Positions 32,456-40,963 of a stretch of DNA of 64,000 nt are shown piece after piece. The notes under the pieces were generated by a model that searched no databases, had not been told where the DNA came from, and saw nothing but the letters and a program-made list of their open reading frames with translations. Position numbers and translations under genes: made by a program. The stretch covers positions 3,968,001-4,032,000 of the forward strand of contig NZ_CP029194.1 in the NCBI RefSeq assembly GCF_008642375.1, given 5' to 3'. Numbering within the stretch: position 1 is the first letter of the stretch; the number at the start of each line of letters is the position of its first letter. The DNA is from Streptomyces venezuelae (GTDB lineage: Bacteria > Actinomycetota > Actinomycetes > Streptomycetales > Streptomycetaceae).

Positions 32456-32950
32456 TCAGTGCGTGGGTTTCTGGGTCAGGTTCTTGAACGCGTCGAGGTT
32501 CCGCGTCGACTCGCCGCGCGAGACCCGCCACTCGTACTCCCGCCGGATCGCCGAGGCGAAGCCCAGCTCCAGGAGCGTGTTGAAGTCGCCGTCCGCCGCC
32601 TCCAGGACGGAGCCGAGCAGCCGGTCCAGCTCCTCGGGCGTGACGGCGGAGAGCGGGAGCTTCCCGGCGAGGTAGACGTCGCCGAGGCCGTCGACCGCGT
32701 AACTCACCCCGTACAGCTTGAGGTTGCGCTCCAGGAGCCAGCGGTGGACGCCCGACTCGTTCTCGTCGGGGTGCCGGATGACGAAGGCGTTGAGGGAGAG
32801 GGAGTGGCGGCCCGCCCGGAGCGACAGGGTGGTGAACAGCTTGCGCGTGCCCGGGAGCTTCACGACGTACGAGCCGGGCTCCGGGGACTCCCAGTCCAGC
32901 TCCGCGTCGTTGAAGGTGTCCTCGATGATCCGCCGAACGTCCTCAGCCAT
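32456..32950 (-). CDS. YbjN domain-containing protein
   Basis: 164-aa YbjN-family protein, a fold related to type III secretion chaperones. The typical pattern is seen: VRRIIEDTFNDAELDWESPEPG, then NAFVIRHPDENESGVHRWLLERN and DVYLAGKLPLSAVTPEELDRLLG. The family's role is unclear (stress tolerance in enterobacteria). Located directly after mshA in actinobacteria; here the start overlaps the mshA end by 8 bp, so translation is coupled. Cytoplasmic. Confidence 0.9.
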   Translation of the reverse strand: MAEDVRRIIEDTFNDAELDWESPEPGSYVVKLPGTRKLFTTLSLRAGRHSLSLNAFVIRHPDENESGVHRWLLERNLKLYGVSYAVDGLGDVYLAGKLPLSAVTPEELDRLLGSVLEAADGDFNTLLELGFASAIRREYEWRVSRGESTRNLDAFKNLTQKPTH

Positions 32951-34310
32951 GGTGCGAGCGTACGCGACGGCGGTTCTCGCGGACCCGGTGGTCGTGCATG
33001 GCGGCCGTGTACACGTCGGCCGTGCCCGAGGCCGCCGTGTCCCAGCCGAACGACCCGGCGTGCAGGGCCGCCGCCGCGCCCATCCGGTCCGAGAGGGCCG
33101 GGTCGGCGACGAAGCGGCCGAGCGCGCGGGCGTAGTCCGCCGGGTCGTGCCCCTGGACGAGGAAGCCGGTCACGTCGTCCCGCACGGCGACGGGCAGACC
33201 GCCCACCGCCGCCGCGACGACCGGGGTGCCGGCCGCCTGCGCCTCGATGGCGACCAGGCCGAAGGACTCGCTGTACGAGGGCATGACGAGGACGCTGGCC
33301 GCGCGGAACCAGTCCGCGAGCCGGTCCTGTCCCACCGGCGGGTGGAAGCGCACGATGTCCGCGATCCCGAGCCGGGCGGCGAGCTTCTGCAGGCCCTCCG
33401 GCTTGGCCAGGCCGCTGCCGCTCGGGCCGCCGACGACGGGGACGACCATGCGCGAGCGCAGCGATGGGTCCTGCTCCAGGAGCCGGGCGGCGGCGTGCAG
33501 GAGGATGTCCGGGGCCTTGAGGGGCTGGATGCGGCCGGCGAAGACCGGGATGAAGGCGTCCTGGGGGAGCCCGAGGCGCGCCCGGGCGGCGGCGCGTCCG
33601 TCGGCGGGGCGGAAGTGGTCGAGGTTCACGCCCGGGTGGACGACCGCGATCTTGCCGGGGTCCGCCTCGTAGAAGCGGGCGAGCTCGTCGGCCTCCTCGG
33701 CCGTGTTGGCGATGAGCCGGTCGGCGGCGGAGACGATCTGGGTCTCGCCGATGACGCGGGCGGCGGGCTCGGGGGTGTCGCCCTCGGCGAGCGCCGCGTT
33801 CTTGACCTTCGCCATGGTGTGCATCGCGTGGACGAGCGGGACGCCCCAGCGCTCGGCGGCCAGCCAGCCGACGTGGCCGGAGAGCCAGTAGTGGGAGTGG
33901 ACCAGGTCGTAGTGGCCGGGCCGGTGGCCCGCCCACGCCTGCATGACGCCGTGCGTGAAGGCGCAGAGCTGGGCCGGCAGCTCCTCCTTGGCCAGGCCCT
34001 CGTAGGGGCCCGCGTCGACGTGCCGGACGAGGACGCCGGGGGTGAGCTCGACGACCGGGGGGAGGCCGCCGGTGGTGGCCCGGGTGAAGATCTCCACCTC
34101 GATGTCGATGGCCGCGAGGCGCTTGGCCAGCTCGACGATGTAGACGTTCATGCCGCCCGCGTCGCCCGTGCCCGGCTGGTGCAGGGGGGAGGTGTGGACG
34201 CTGAGCATGGCCACCCGGCGCGGGGTGCGGTTCCGGCCGGGGAGCCGGAGCCGGGTCGGCGCCTGATGCCTGTGCCGGGTACCGGCGAACCGGGACACGT
34301 ACTGGCTCAC
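32943..34310 (-). CDS. mshA: D-inositol-3-phosphate glycosyltransferase (mycothiol)
   Basis: 455-aa GT4 retaining glycosyltransferase. Acceptor-side motif SVHTSPLHQPGTGDAGGMNVYI near residue 37; donor-side VFAGRIQPLKAPDILL and the E-x7-E motif SESFGLVAIEAQAAGTPV. It joins UDP-GlcNAc and inositol-3-phosphate, the first step of mycothiol. GTG at 34310 is chosen because GGAAGGAC precedes it; the open frame continues upstream through a 19-bp repeat and is not likely coding. Coupled to ybjN-like gene by overlap. Confidence 0.95.
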   Translation of the reverse strand: MSQYVSRFAGTRHRHQAPTRLRLPGRNRTPRRVAMLSVHTSPLHQPGTGDAGGMNVYIVELAKRLAAIDIEVEIFTRATTGGLPPVVELTPGVLVRHVDAGPYEGLAKEELPAQLCAFTHGVMQAWAGHRPGHYDLVHSHYWLSGHVGWLAAERWGVPLVHAMHTMAKVKNAALAEGDTPEPAARVIGETQIVSAADRLIANTAEEADELARFYEADPGKIAVVHPGVNLDHFRPADGRAAARARLGLPQDAFIPVFAGRIQPLKAPDILLHAAARLLEQDPSLRSRMVVPVVGGPSGSGLAKPEGLQKLAARLGIADIVRFHPPVGQDRLADWFRAASVLVMPSYSESFGLVAIEAQAAGTPVVAAAVGGLPVAVRDDVTGFLVQGHDPADYARALGRFVADPALSDRMGAAAALHAGSFGWDTAASGTADVYTAAMHDHRVRENRRRVRSHHG

Positions 34311-34629
34311 GTCGGCGGTCCTTCCGCTCGGGGATCCCGAGGGCGGCCTCGGGGCTGAGCTGTGTCGGGCTTGCTGAGCTGGGTGGGGCTTGCTGTGCTG
34401 TGTCCGGCGTACTGAACCGGGTCGGGCGTACGGAACTGCGTCGGGCGTGCCGAGTCGTGCCCGGCCGTGCTGCGTCGTGTCGGGCATGACTCTCGGAGGG
34501 CGCGTACGTCCTCCAGCCCCGACAACACCGGAATGGCTCCTTTCATTTCCGCCCGCGGAAGCGTTTTGCCAATTCGTTGCCGGGACGGGGCCCCCTCGAC
34601 CCCGCTCCCGTACCCCTTACGCTCGTGTC
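34311..34629. other. mshA upstream region
   Basis: 319 bp, of which 34355-34488 is a 19-bp tandem repeat (separate entry). The remainder (34489-34629) is a divergent promoter region for mshA and the methyltransferase-like gene; no consensus promoter was identified with confidence. Confidence 0.5.
34355..34488. repeat. 19-bp imperfect tandem repeat, 7 copies
   Basis: Units resembling CTGAGCTGTGTCGGGCTTG occur head to tail at 34355, 34374, 34393, 34412, 34431, 34450 (20 bp) and 34470. They lie between mshA and the divergent methyltransferase-like gene. No spacers separate the copies, so it is a minisatellite-type repeat and not a CRISPR. Confidence 0.9.
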
Positions 34630-35424
34630 ATGGCCCCGCGCACCACCCGCCCCGTCGGCACCCCGACCCGCGGGACCACCAACCCGAACCGCCTGCGCCG
34701 CATGGACCGCTGGATCGCCGCCGCGCACGGCCCCGCCCTGCGCCGCTCCCCCGAACCGCCGCTCGCCGTCGACCTCGGGTACGGGGCCGCCCCCTGGACC
34801 GCCGTCGAACTCCTCGCCCGGCTGCGCACCGCCGAGCCCCGCACCCGGCTCTACGGCATCGAGATCGAGCCCGCCCGCGTCGAGGCCGCGAGGCCGTACG
34901 AGCACGAGGGCCTCTCCTTCCTGCACGGCGGCTTCGAAGTGCCGGTGCCCGGCACGGTCGCCCTGATCCGGGCGGCGAACGTGCTGCGCCAGTACGACGA
35001 GGAGCAGGTCGCTGCCGTGTGGGCCCGGCTGTGCGGGCGGCTCGCGCCCGGAGGGCTGCTCGTCGAGGGCACCTGCGACGAGATCGGACGGCGGCACGTG
35101 TGGGTGGCCCTCGACCGGAGCGGTCCGCGCACGGTGACCTTCGCGACCCGGCTCGGCTCCCTGGAGCGCCCCTCGGACCTGGCGGAGCGGCTCCCGAAGG
35201 CACTGATCCACCGCAACGTGCCGGGCGAGCCGGTGCACGCCTTCCTGCGGGACTTCGACCGGGCGTGGGCGGCGGCCGCCCCGTACGCCTCGCTCGGCGC
35301 GCGGCAGCGCTGGATCCGCTCCGTACGCGAACTGGCGGCGGACTGGCCGCTGACGGACGGTCCGCGGCGGTGGCGGCAGGGCGAAGTGACGGTGCGCTGG
35401 GAGGCACTGGCCCCGCGGCCCTGA
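34630..35424 (+). CDS. class I SAM methyltransferase-like protein
   Basis: 264-aa protein. Motif I is VDLGYGAAPWTAVEL near residue 42, followed by an acidic residue after strand 2 (YGIEIEPARV), the pattern of class I SAM-dependent methyltransferases. Later, RAANVLRQYDEEQVAAVWARLCGRLAPGGLLVEGTCDE matches the post-motif helices and strand 4-5. The substrate is unknown. ATG at 34630. It is divergent from mshA, a location often kept in Streptomyces. Cytoplasmic. Confidence 0.8.
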   Translation: MAPRTTRPVGTPTRGTTNPNRLRRMDRWIAAAHGPALRRSPEPPLAVDLGYGAAPWTAVELLARLRTAEPRTRLYGIEIEPARVEAARPYEHEGLSFLHGGFEVPVPGTVALIRAANVLRQYDEEQVAAVWARLCGRLAPGGLLVEGTCDEIGRRHVWVALDRSGPRTVTFATRLGSLERPSDLAERLPKALIHRNVPGEPVHAFLRDFDRAWAAAAPYASLGARQRWIRSVRELAADWPLTDGPRRWRQGEVTVRWEALAPRP

Positions 35425-35697
35425 CGATCCCCGCCGTCGCGGCCCGCCTCGGCCGCCCGCCGCACCCCCGAAGAAGCCCGCCGCCACTCCCCCGGCCCTC
35501 CGTCTCCCCAACTCCCGCTGAATTTCGCGTACGTCGGGAACGCCACCCGCGCATCACTCGTCCCCTTAGGAGAACCGGCCCGACAGGCCCTGGTTTCCCC
35601 TGTTGTTTTCCGGTTTCGCATGGCACTATCGCCAAGGCCGCCGCCAAGTTACTGACGGTAAATCAGATGGATGCGGGCCGCACACGAGGGGGAGCTT

Positions 35698-36756
35698 GTG
35701 AACCGACGTCGCCACACCACCGCCGCGATCACCGTGATCTGCGCCCTGGCGGTACTGGCCTCACCGGCACTGACCCTCCAGGCCGCCGCCGCGCCGTTCC
35801 CCCCGACCCCTCCGACGGCCCCCGAGAAGAGCCTGGAGGAGGTACGCAAGGAGATAGACGGCCTGTACCGGCAGGCCGCCGTCGCCACCGACGCGTACAA
35901 CCTCGCCGAGGAGAAGACCAAGGAGCAGTCCGCCGAGATCGTCCGGCTCGCCCGGATGATCGTCGAGGGCCGCGAGAAGGTCGAGGACCTCAAGGCCAAG
36001 GCGGGCGCCGCCGCGCGCGCCCAGTACCGCAACGGCGGGCTCCCGGAGGGCGCGCAGCTCGTCCTCACCGACGACCCGCAGCTCTTCCTCGACGCCGCGG
36101 GCCGCCTCAAGGCCGGTGCGAAGGCCACCACCGACCTCCTCGGCGAGATGACCCGCACCCAAGCCGAGTTGGGCGTCTACGCCAAGGACGCCGGCGCCAA
36201 CTGGACCAAGCTGGAGGCCCACCGGGTCAAGCAGGCGCAGGCGAAGAAGGAGATCAACGACAAGATCGCCGCGGCCAGGAAGCTGGAGTCCGAGCTCGCC
36301 GCCGAGGAGCGCGAGCGACTGCGCCGCCTGGAGGAGCAGGAGCAGTACCGGGCCCAGACGAGCTGGCTCGACACCGGCATCCTCGGCGACCTCAAGACGG
36401 GGGCGACCCCGGAGGGCAAGAAGGCGGTCGAGTTCGCGACGGCGCAGATCGGCAAGCCGTACGTGTGGGGGGCGGAGGGACCGGACTCCTTCGACTGCTC
36501 CGGCCTGACCCAGCTCGCCTGGGCCAAGGCGGGCGCCCCGATCCCGCGCACCTCGCAGGAGCAGTGGCGGCTGCTGCCGCGTGTGGACGTCAAGGACATG
36601 CGCCCGGGCGACCTGATCGTCTACTTCAAGGACGCGAGCCACATCGGGATGTACATCGGCAAGGGCGCGATGGTGCACGCACCGCGCCCGGGCCGGAACG
36701 TGACCATCGCGGGCGCGGGCTCGATGGAGATCCTGGGAGTGGTCCGACCCGGCTAG
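35698..36756 (+). CDS. NlpC/P60 peptidoglycan hydrolase with coiled coil
   Basis: 352-aa secreted protein. Signal peptide at about 1-35 (HTTAAITVICALAVLASPALTLQAAAA). Coiled coil at about 45-230 (Glu/Lys/Ala heptads). NlpC/P60 domain at about 240-352 with catalytic Cys in DSFDCSGLTQ, His in SHIGMYIG and the third polar residue in MVHAPRPG. This RipA/Cgl-like layout cleaves the stem peptide (D-iGlu-mDAP) in spore germination or growth. GTG at 35698 follows GGGGGAG; a start 9 codons upstream is weaker. No ydaO-type riboswitch is recognisable upstream. Confidence 0.9.
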   Translation: MNRRRHTTAAITVICALAVLASPALTLQAAAAPFPPTPPTAPEKSLEEVRKEIDGLYRQAAVATDAYNLAEEKTKEQSAEIVRLARMIVEGREKVEDLKAKAGAAARAQYRNGGLPEGAQLVLTDDPQLFLDAAGRLKAGAKATTDLLGEMTRTQAELGVYAKDAGANWTKLEAHRVKQAQAKKEINDKIAAARKLESELAAEERERLRRLEEQEQYRAQTSWLDTGILGDLKTGATPEGKKAVEFATAQIGKPYVWGAEGPDSFDCSGLTQLAWAKAGAPIPRTSQEQWRLLPRVDVKDMRPGDLIVYFKDASHIGMYIGKGAMVHAPRPGRNVTIAGAGSMEILGVVRPG

Positions 36757-37078
36757 GGCGCGCCCCCGGGCGCACGACGGGTCCGGACAACCCCTTTGAC
36801 CGGATCCCGCCCTTCTGACCGGATCTCGCCCCCGACTTGACGGACGTCCCCGACCCGGCGTGACCTTTCTCATTGCCGCCGGGCCCCTTCCACGGCGGCC
36901 CGCGGCCTTTCCCGCGACAACTACCTCCCCATCCGCGGCATATGCCAAGGCGGGGGAGGTCACTCCCCCGCTGATCACCATTCCGCTGCGCACCGACCTA
37001 CCGCTAGGGTCCGGGACGGGCGGGGCGCCACCCGGCGCCCTGCGCACCCTCGGGGGGAGGGAAGGAAGCTCCGGACCG
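36757..37078. other. intergenic region before the PP2C gene
   Basis: 322 bp, GC-rich. An in-frame start exists at 36860 but the segment to 37078 has no domain and is Pro/Gly-rich, so it is treated as non-coding. Contains pairing CCGCCGGGCCCC-type arms around 36880-36905, perhaps the terminator of the NlpC gene. Confidence 0.45.
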
Positions 37079-38386
37079 ATGCCCGTATCCGTACCGCGCC
37101 AGAGAATCGTCTCTGCTGATGCGGAACCCGGCGACGCCACCGCTATGGACGCCACCGCTATGACAGGCACAGGCACAGGAACCGACCGCGATCGCACCGA
37201 TCTCACCCTTCTGGTCGTCGAGGACGACCCGGCGGGTGTCCTCGCCGTGCCCGAACTCCTGGACGCGGCGGACGCCGCCGGCACCCGCGTACGCATCCGT
37301 ACCGCCCGCAACCTCACCGAGGCCGAGCGGCTCCTCACCGACGACGTCCACTGCGTCCTCGTCGACCTCTCCCTGCCCGGCCCCCGCGCCGCCGCCGGGG
37401 ACGACCCGCTCGCCCCGCTGCGCCACATCCTGCGGCTCGCGCCGCGCCACGCCGTCCTCGCCCTCGCCGCCTCCGCCGACGCGGAGCTGGCGGCCGAGGC
37501 CGTACGGGTCGGGGCCCAGGACCACCTCTTCCGCGAGGAGCTCGACGGGCGGCTGCTCAGCCGGGCCATCCGGTACGCGGTCGAGCGCAAGCGCGCCGAC
37601 GCCGTCCAGGTGAAGCTGGCCGAGTCCCGGCTGCGGGCCCAGGAGAACGCCCGCCTGGAGCGCGGCCTGCTCCCGACCCCGCTCCTGGAGGGCTCGGACC
37701 TGCGGTTCGCGGCCCACTACCGCCCCGGCCGCTCCCGCGCGCTCCTCGGCGGCGACTTCTACGACACCGTGCGCACGCCCGACGGCACCGTCCACGCCAT
37801 GATCGGCGACGTCTGCGGGCACGGTCCCGACGAGGCGGCCCTCGGCGTCGAGCTGCGGATCGCGTGGCGGGCGCTGACCTTCGCGGGGCTGTGCGGGGAC
37901 GAGCTGCTCTCGACGATGCAGCAGGTCCTGGAGCACGAGCGGGAGAGCGACGAGATCTTCGCGACCCTCTGCACCGTCGACATCGCACCCGACGGCCGCC
38001 GGGCGGGCCTCTGCCTCGCCGGCCACCCGTCACCGCTGATCGCCCGGCAGGGACGGGCGGCCCGGCTGCTCCCGTACGAGGACGGCGGCCCGGCCCTGGG
38101 GCTGCTGCCGCGCGCCCGCTGGCCGCGGCGTCAGGTGGAGCTGGGCGGGGCGTGGAGCCTGCTCATGTACACGGACGGGCTGATCGAGGGCCGCTCGGCC
38201 GGCCCCGGCTCGCCGCGGCTCGGGCAGGACGGGATGGTCGAGATGATCAACCGGCAGCTGTCCGAGGGCCTTCGGGGCGAGGAGCTCCTGGAGGCGGCGG
38301 TGACCGAGGTGCGGGCGCTGAACGGCGGCGAGCTGACGGACGACGTCGCCGTCCTGGCCCTGGAAAGGGACAGGGCCCGGGGATAG
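37079..38386 (+). CDS. receiver-PP2C (SpoIIE-type) phosphatase
   Basis: 435-aa protein. An N-terminal receiver-like domain (about 45-160) has the LLVVEDDPAG acidic pair and the Asp of CVLVDLSLPG. A short coiled linker leads to the PP2C/SpoIIE domain (about 200-435) with metal motifs GGDFYD, GDVCGHG, MYTDGLIE and TDDVAVL. This RsbU/RsbP-like layout dephosphorylates an anti-sigma antagonist to activate an alternative sigma factor under stress. ATG at 37079 follows GGAAGGAAG. A hairpin overlaps the stop. Confidence 0.88.
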   Translation: MPVSVPRQRIVSADAEPGDATAMDATAMTGTGTGTDRDRTDLTLLVVEDDPAGVLAVPELLDAADAAGTRVRIRTARNLTEAERLLTDDVHCVLVDLSLPGPRAAAGDDPLAPLRHILRLAPRHAVLALAASADAELAAEAVRVGAQDHLFREELDGRLLSRAIRYAVERKRADAVQVKLAESRLRAQENARLERGLLPTPLLEGSDLRFAAHYRPGRSRALLGGDFYDTVRTPDGTVHAMIGDVCGHGPDEAALGVELRIAWRALTFAGLCGDELLSTMQQVLEHERESDEIFATLCTVDIAPDGRRAGLCLAGHPSPLIARQGRAARLLPYEDGGPALGLLPRARWPRRQVELGGAWSLLMYTDGLIEGRSAGPGSPRLGQDGMVEMINRQLSEGLRGEELLEAAVTEVRALNGGELTDDVAVLALERDRARG

Positions 38387-38398
38387 CCCCAGGCCCTG
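38371..38398. terminator. bidirectional terminator
   Basis: CAGGGCC-c-GGGG-atag-CCCC-a-GGCCCTG (38371-38398) between convergent genes, covering the PP2C stop codon. Confidence 0.8.
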
Positions 38399-38423
38399 CC
38401 TTGCACGTATTTCCTACGATCCG

Positions 38424-38768
38424 CTACCGGCCGCCGTTGTAGGGGCCGTACGGTCCGTCGCTGCTGGAGCCGCCACCGCGGCGGCCACGGCCTCCGCCGG
38501 AGACCTGCGCGAGCGCGGGGCGCACGTCCACCATGAAGACGATGGCGGCGATCAGCCCGGCGATCTGCAGGAACAGCATGGGCAGCAGCAGGTTCAGAAC
38601 GAGATTGACGGCCAGGATGATCAGCCAGAACTTCTTCGTCTGCTTCTCGGCGGCGCGGTAGGCGTCCTCGCGCGCCATGGCGGCGAAGACGAGCGCGGCG
38701 ACGGCGAAGCCGGTGAAGACCAGGAAGATCACCAGAGAGAGAAGGGAATCGAATCCCGCGCGCAACAT
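38424..38768 (-). CDS. DUF2516 small membrane protein
   Basis: 114-aa protein with two or three predicted helices (about 8-32, 47-72, 75-85), then a Gly/Arg/Ser-rich tail (GGGRGRRGGGSSSDGPYGPYNGG). Matches the actinobacterial DUF2516 family: FDSLLSLVIFLVFTGFAVAALVFAAMAREDAYRAAEKQTK. Function unknown. ATG at 38768 is taken; a GTG three codons upstream is possible. Located next to an HBHA-like gene and an XRE regulator, a gene order kept in Streptomyces. Confidence 0.85.
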   Translation of the reverse strand: MLRAGFDSLLSLVIFLVFTGFAVAALVFAAMAREDAYRAAEKQTKKFWLIILAVNLVLNLLLPMLFLQIAGLIAAIVFMVDVRPALAQVSGGGRGRRGGGSSSDGPYGPYNGGR

Positions 38769-38875
38769 GCTGAGCACCGCCTAGTGGTGATGTGGAGAAA
38801 GCGCCTCGCGGTCAAGGTACCCGTTACAACGCACCGGCTACCCGCATTGGTGCCCGCCCTGTTCGGCCCGCTCCC

Positions 38876-39451
38876 TTACTCCGTCTCGGCGGCGACGGCC
38901 GCCTTCTTGGCGGGGGACTTGCGGGCGGCGGCCTTCCTGGCAGGCGCCTTCTCGGCCTCGGCCTCGGCGACCGGGCTCTCGTCCGACTTCGCCTCCGCCT
39001 TCGTCTCCGGCTCCGTCTCCGGCTCGACGACGACGGCGATCTCCGTGATCTCCTCGGCGGCCTCTCCACGCCAGACCTTGACGGCCTCCTCGCCGCGGGC
39101 GGCGACCTCCTCGTACTTCTCGCGCGCCTTGACCGCGTACTCGGCGGCCACGCCCACACCGCGGAGGGCGAGGTCCTGCGCCGTCTCGCCGAACTTCTTG
39201 AGGTCCGTGTCGAGACCGCCGACGACCTCGGCGAACTTCGACTGCACGGTGACCTGGGCCTCCTTGGCCTGCGCGGTCACCCGCTCCTGCACGGCCTTCG
39301 GGTCGGTCTTCCGCACGGCCTCGATCCGGGCGGGCGCCTCGGCGGCGAGCTGCTCGATCAGGCCGGGGACCTTCCTGGCCTGCCGCACGGCGAGGTCGGC
39401 GGTGCCGGCGGCGAAGTAGAGGGGGGTACGCAGTTCGTCGATGATGGCCAT
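38876..39451 (-). CDS. HBHA-like coiled-coil protein
   Basis: 191-aa protein. Residues 1-130 are a long amphipathic helix or coiled coil (MAIIDELRTPLYFAAGTADLAVRQ start, then Ala/Glu/Lys heptads). A Lys/Ala/Pro-rich tail (PARKAAARKSPAKKAAV) ends it, much like heparin-binding haemagglutinin of mycobacteria. The tail may bind polyanions or DNA. In Streptomyces, where no adhesion role is known, the function is unclear. Between DUF2516 and the XRE gene, on the same strand, 35 bp after the XRE stop, so a shared transcript is likely. Confidence 0.78.
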   Translation of the reverse strand: MAIIDELRTPLYFAAGTADLAVRQARKVPGLIEQLAAEAPARIEAVRKTDPKAVQERVTAQAKEAQVTVQSKFAEVVGGLDTDLKKFGETAQDLALRGVGVAAEYAVKAREKYEEVAARGEEAVKVWRGEAAEEITEIAVVVEPETEPETKAEAKSDESPVAEAEAEKAPARKAAARKSPAKKAAVAAETE

Positions 39452-39486
39452 GCTGGTGGTCCTCCCGGGTGTGACGTACGTACGGA

Positions 39487-39939
39487 CTAGCGCGAAGGCG
39501 ATTCGGCATCGGGCGTGGGGTCGGGGGTGTCCGCGTCGGCACCGGCACCGGCGTCCGCCGCCTGGGCGGCGGCCTCCGCGGCCTCGGCGGCCTCGGCGGC
39601 GTTCTCCTTGCGGAAGGAGTCGTAGATCTGGAGCAGCACCTGCTTCTGCCGCTCGTTGATCGAGGGATCGGCCAGGATGACGGCGCGCGTCTCCAGCTCC
39701 TCCCGCTCCTTCTCGTCGAGGATCCCGGCCCGCACGTAGAGCGTCTCGGCGGAGATCCGCAGGGCCTTGGCGACCTGCTGGAGGACCTCCGCGCTGGGCT
39801 TCCGCAGCCCCCGCTCGATCTGACTCAGGTACGGATTCGACACGCCGGCCGCGTCGGCGAGCTGCCGCAGGGACAGCTGCGCGGTCCTCCGCTGCTCGCG
39901 GAGGTACTCACCGAGATTGCCGACGTTGAGCGATGCCAT
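39487..39939 (-). CDS. XRE-family helix-turn-helix regulator
   Basis: 150-aa regulator. Residues 9-65 are a lambda-repressor-like HTH (GEYLREQRRTAQLSLRQLAD, then GVSNPYLSQIERGLRKPSAEV). A helical segment to about 110 may mediate dimers. The Ala/Asp/Pro-rich tail (from residue 112) is of low complexity. Upstream lies a palindrome TTGCAAGC-4-GCTTGCAA (39969-39988), probably its operator. The protein likely controls itself, the HBHA-like gene behind it and perhaps the divergent AraC gene. Confidence 0.88.
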   Translation of the reverse strand: MASLNVGNLGEYLREQRRTAQLSLRQLADAAGVSNPYLSQIERGLRKPSAEVLQQVAKALRISAETLYVRAGILDEKEREELETRAVILADPSINERQKQVLLQIYDSFRKENAAEAAEAAEAAAQAADAGAGADADTPDPTPDAESPSR

Positions 39940-39968
39940 GCCCCGACCATGCCAGCCCGCGCTAACTA

Positions 39969-39988
39969 TTGCAAGCAGGCGCTTGCAA
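39969..39988. promoter_or_regulatory. palindromic operator TTGCAAGC-N4-GCTTGCAA
   Basis: Exact 8-bp inverted arms (39969-39976, 39981-39988), 30 bp before the XRE gene and 40 bp before the divergent AraC-family gene. The most probable ligand is the XRE protein. Confidence 0.75.
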
Positions 39989-40028
39989 GAGTGTCGGCGG
40001 CCGCGCGGGGCCGTGCGATGCTGGGAGC

Positions 40029-40421
40029 GTGAAGCTGGAGGACCTGGTGAGGTTGCGGCGCGCGCGGGACGTGATGGACCGCGACTACGCGCTGCCGCTC
40101 GACGTACCGGCGCTGGCCAGGGTCGCGCTCATGTCGGCCGGGCACTTCTCCCGCAGCTTCCGGGCGGCGTACGGGGAGACGCCGTACGGCTATCTGATGA
40201 CCCGGCGCGTGGAGCGGGCGAAGGCACTGCTGCGGCGGGGCGACCTGAGCGTGACCGAGGTCTGCTTCGCGGTCGGCTGCACCTCGCTCGGCTCGTTCAG
40301 CTCGCGCTTCACGGAGCTGGTGGGCGAGAGCCCGAGCGCGTACCGGGCCCGGTGTCACGAGGCGGGCGCGGCGATCCCGGCATGCGTGGCGAAGGTCCTC
40401 ACCCGCCCGAGCAAGAGCTGA
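40029..40421 (+). CDS. short AraC-family regulator (DNA-binding domain only)
   Basis: 130-aa protein composed almost entirely of the AraC/XylS DNA-binding domain: LPLDVPALARVALMSAGHFSRSFRAAYGETPYGYLMTRRVERAKALL and DLSVTEVCFAVGCTSLGSFSSRFTELVGESPSAYR. There is no separate ligand domain; the C-terminal 20 residues contain a cysteine (CVAKVL). GTG start, with GGGAGC upstream. The next gene (VOC family) begins 67 bp later on the same strand and is a probable target or operon partner. Confidence 0.88.
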   Translation: MKLEDLVRLRRARDVMDRDYALPLDVPALARVALMSAGHFSRSFRAAYGETPYGYLMTRRVERAKALLRRGDLSVTEVCFAVGCTSLGSFSSRFTELVGESPSAYRARCHEAGAAIPACVAKVLTRPSKS

Positions 40422-40488
40422 GGGAGCGGCGTCCAAGCGGTCACGATCGGAGAAGCGGATTCCGGGCCGCCGCCGTAGCGTCGAAGTC

Positions 40489-40908
40489 ATGAACAACGTC
40501 AGACTCTCGCAGTGCTTCATCGCCGTCGACGACCACGACAAGGCGCTCGCCTTCTACCGCGACGCCCTCGGCCTGGAGGTCCGCAACGACGTCGGGTTCG
40601 AGGGGATGCGCTGGGTGACCGTCGGTTCGCCCGCGCAGCCGGACGTGGAGATCGTCCTCGAACCCCCGCTGGCCGACCCCAACGCCTCGGCCGCCGACCG
40701 CCAGGCCATGGCGGAACTGCTGGCCAAGGGCATGCTGCGCGGCGTGATCTTCTCCACGGACGACGTCGACGCCACCTTCGAGCACGTCAGGGCGGCCGGC
40801 GGCGAGGTGCTGCAGGAGCCGGTCGACCAGCCGTACGGCGTCCGCGACTGCGCCTTCCGCGACCCGGCGGGCAACATGCTCCGCTTCTCCCAGCCCCGCA
40901 CCGGCTGA
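40489..40908 (+). CDS. VOC-family (glyoxalase-like) protein
   Basis: 139-aa protein of the vicinal oxygen chelate fold, two beta-alpha-beta-beta-beta modules. The N-terminal strand SQCFIAVDDHDKALAFYRDALG and the terminal RDCAFRDPAGNMLRFSQ are diagnostic. A metal site would involve the Asp/His/Glu of these strands, but the substrate is unknown; relatives include glyoxalases and resistance binding proteins. Preceded by the short AraC gene on the same strand; such AraC-VOC pairs are common in Streptomyces. Confidence 0.88.
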   Translation: MNNVRLSQCFIAVDDHDKALAFYRDALGLEVRNDVGFEGMRWVTVGSPAQPDVEIVLEPPLADPNASAADRQAMAELLAKGMLRGVIFSTDDVDATFEHVRAAGGEVLQEPVDQPYGVRDCAFRDPAGNMLRFSQPRTG

Positions 40909-40963
40909 CCGCCGGCCCCTCCCCTCATGGCAGCATTCCCGGAGGTCGACAGGGAGGGCTGCC

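Noticed and set aside
34313..34487. 59-codon N-terminal extension of MshA
   Set aside because: It would run through the 19-bp repeat and lacks a ribosome site; GTG at 34310 has GGAAGGAC upstream.
34355..34488. CRISPR array
   Set aside because: Units are contiguous without spacers and no cas gene is present.
35425..35697. c-di-AMP (ydaO) riboswitch upstream of the NlpC/P60 gene
   Set aside because: Such switches precede some Streptomyces cell-wall hydrolase genes, but the expected conserved pieces were not recognised here.
36860..37078. 73-codon N-terminal extension of the PP2C protein
   Set aside because: Low-complexity Pro/Gly/Ala sequence without a domain; ATG at 37079 has a ribosome site.
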